Positions 62,802 to 64,000 of a DNA stretch of 64,000 nucleotides are shown here, piece after piece. The first letter of the stretch is position 1; each line of letters opens with the position of its first letter. A model generated the notes under the pieces. The model saw nothing but the letters and a program-made list of their open reading frames with translations. It was not told the origin of the DNA and ran no database searches. A program made the position numbers and the translations under genes. Source of the stretch: JAGFIY01 sp964499285 (GTDB lineage: Bacteria > Bacteroidota > Ignavibacteria > Ignavibacteriales > Melioribacteraceae); the NCBI GenBank assembly GCA_964499285.1, contig CAZCLA010000011.1, forward strand, positions 22,466-86,465, written 5' to 3'.

Positions 62802-64000
62802 TTTTAAGTAAGCACATAATCAGTCTTGCCATGTTTTTTCTGGTTGTGACATACCAAACAAATTCAGCACAGGAAGATCTATCCCAAAAAAGTAAGCAGC
62901 TCAATCAAATTAGAACAGAGATTCTACAGTTGGAGAAGGTTCTAAGTGCAAAATCTGCGGAAGAAAAAAAGTCCAATTCCGCTTTAAAAAATTTATCAGA
63001 ACAAGTACTTCTGCTTAGTAAGATAATTGTTTCGTTGAACAAGGATGAAACTAAACTAAATGCTGAAATAAAAAACTTAGAAGACCAGATTGAAGAATTG
63101 GAATCTGAAATAGCCCAACTACGACAGAATTACTCGAATTATATCACTTGGATATATAAATATGGAAAAGCTGCTCCTTTGATGTATCTATTTGGATCAG
63201 AATCGGTTTCACAGGCGCTGGTTAGGTACAAATATTTGAGTGCGATAACTGAGTCTCACACTGAAGCGGTTAAAAATATTAGATCAAAAATTCAAATAAA
63301 GCAGCAGATATCAGACCGTCTTAAGGAAGAGATAGACGAAAAGGAAAAAATTGTAAGCGAAAAGCTGAGAGAAAAATCCAGACTCGAGAACAAGAAATCG
63401 CAGCGCGAGATAATCTTGGATAAATTGAAAAGCGATCAGTTAGCAATCGCAAAAGAAATTGAGGATAAGCGAATAGCGGAAGTACAGATAAAGAAAATAA
63501 TTGATCGACTGAATGAAGAAGAGCGAAAACGAAAAGAAATGCTGAGAACGGAAAGACTGAAAAGCAATAAAGTTGAAACTAAGTTTACATATGATTATGA
63601 TAATTACGAAAATTTCTCAGCACTAAAAGGTAGACTTTCATGGCCTGTTTCATCGGGAAAAGTTGTAAGACAATTTGGAGAGAATAAAAATAAAAGACTA
63701 AACACTATTACGCTTAACTATGGAATCGATATAGGGACGAGAGAAGCCGCGGACATTTTTTCGGTAGCTGAGGGACGAGTTTCGGCAATAGATTGGATTC
63801 CCGGTTACGGTAGCATAGTGATAATAACGCACCGCGGAGATTTTCGAACTGTTTATGGTCATCTTGAGGAAATAAGCGTTGCCGAAGGAGACGTAGTAAA
63901 AAGCGGAACGATAATTGGGAAAGTAGGTAAAAGTTTAGAAGGCAACATCCTCCACTTTGAAATCTGGGAAGAAAGAAACTACGAAAACCCGGAAGTTTGG
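62798..64000 (+). CDS. EnvC-like murein hydrolase activator with degenerate M23 domain (partial)
   Basis: 401 residues to the right edge from GTG 62798, which overlaps the previous stop by 4 bases. Signal peptide about 1-25, then a long coiled coil (about 27-270, EDQIEELESEIAQLRQNYSN; KIQIKQQISDRLKEEIDEKEK). The LytM/M23 domain (from about 278, LSWPVSSGKVVRQFGENK) has lost zinc ligands: 'LNYGIDIG' where active enzymes have HxxxD, and 'GNILHFEIW' in place of PHLHFE. It fits EnvC/NlpD-type activators that switch on amidases rather than cut peptidoglycan. C-terminal end not seen. Confidence 0.85.
   Translation, partial: MILSKHIISLAMFFLVVTYQTNSAQEDLSQKSKQLNQIRTEILQLEKVLSAKSAEEKKSNSALKNLSEQVLLLSKIIVSLNKDETKLNAEIKNLEDQIEELESEIAQLRQNYSNYITWIYKYGKAAPLMYLFGSESVSQALVRYKYLSAITESHTEAVKNIRSKIQIKQQISDRLKEEIDEKEKIVSEKLREKSRLENKKSQREIILDKLKSDQLAIAKEIEDKRIAEVQIKKIIDRLNEEERKRKEMLRTERLKSNKVETKFTYDYDNYENFSALKGRLSWPVSSGKVVRQFGENKNKRLNTITLNYGIDIGTREAADIFSVAEGRVSAIDWIPGYGSIVIITHRGDFRTVYGHLEEISVAEGDVVKSGTIIGKVGKSLEGNILHFEIWEERNYENPEVW

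Noticed and set aside
1..64000. tRNA, rRNA, tmRNA or RNase P RNA genes
   Set aside because: No gap shows a cloverleaf, CCA end or conserved RNA core. Short gaps are filled by promoters and terminators.
1..64000. Prophage, IS element, CRISPR or restriction-modification island
   Set aside because: No transposase, integrase, repeat-spacer array or restriction enzyme was seen; gene content is core. The only methyltransferase is solitary.

Overview
The window is about 64 kb of AT-rich bacterial chromosome, densely packed with genes and short on spacers. The best taxonomic guess is an anaerobic or facultative member of the Ignavibacteria (Chlorobi/Bacteroidota side). This is inferred from a type IX secretion C-terminal sorting domain with the characteristic 'AQNYPNPFNPST' signature, a TonB receptor with a carboxypeptidase-like N-domain, a Bacteroidota-type long IleS, a DUF4292-type lipoprotein next to a TPR protein and an EnvC-like protein, the [FeFe]-hydrogenase maturase HydF, and a B12-dependent ribonucleotide reductase. 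I see no phage, IS element, CRISPR array, tRNA or rRNA. It reads as core chromosome.

Layout. 1-5.1 kb: partial AbgT-type transporter (minus), a secreted C39-like peptidase with a T9SS tail, a small CopD-like membrane protein, MgtE. 5.1-15.1 kb: dapF, an ABM-like small protein, a PHP-domain protein, a membrane TPR protein, then efp-accB-accC-gcvH-glycosyltransferase-guaA-TPR-radC, mostly coupled. 15.1-21.6 kb: coiled-coil lipoprotein and LysM protein, phoH, mazG (minus), ridA, small outer-membrane-like protein, LytR_C protein, rsfS, argS. 21.5-25.2 kb (minus): surE, VWA membrane protein, comF. 25.3-35.6 kb: envelope protein, TonB receptor, DNA methyltransferase, xseA, xseB, dxs, Gfo/Idh/MocA oxidoreductase, response regulator, histidine kinase, many with overlapping stop/start codons. 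35.6-38.4 kb: rplU-rpmA, then malQ-terB (minus). 38.6-50.7 kb: nrdJ, YggS family, DivIVA, purine nucleoside phosphorylase, a membrane coiled-coil protein, ileS, a DksA-like protein with a histone-H1-like tail, lspA, rluD. 50.7-53.8 kb (minus): aspA-hydF-small exported protein. 53.9-64 kb: cysS, two envelope proteins, an aromatic-rich lipoprotein, rsgA, an ATP-grasp protein (minus), a TPR protein, a DUF4292-like lipoprotein and a truncated EnvC-like protein.

Most of the genes are housekeeping: translation (efp, argS, ileS, cysS, rplU, rpmA, rsfS, rsgA, rluD), nucleotide metabolism (guaA, nrdJ, purine nucleoside phosphorylase, surE, mazG), fatty acid and isoprenoid precursors (accBC, dxs), DNA repair (radC, xseAB) and envelope biogenesis. 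The less ordinary points are: two conserved genes whose only family-consistent start codons are non-canonical (phoH at ACG, rsgA at ATA), each behind a good Shine-Dalgarno; aspartase translationally coupled to hydF; an orphan methyltransferase wedged between a TonB receptor and exonuclease VII; a DksA-family protein with a very lysine-rich tail and an altered zinc finger; and a lipoprotein with an extreme Tyr/Trp block and a Ser/Arg/Pro tail. I did not find a clear new multi-gene defence or mobile system.
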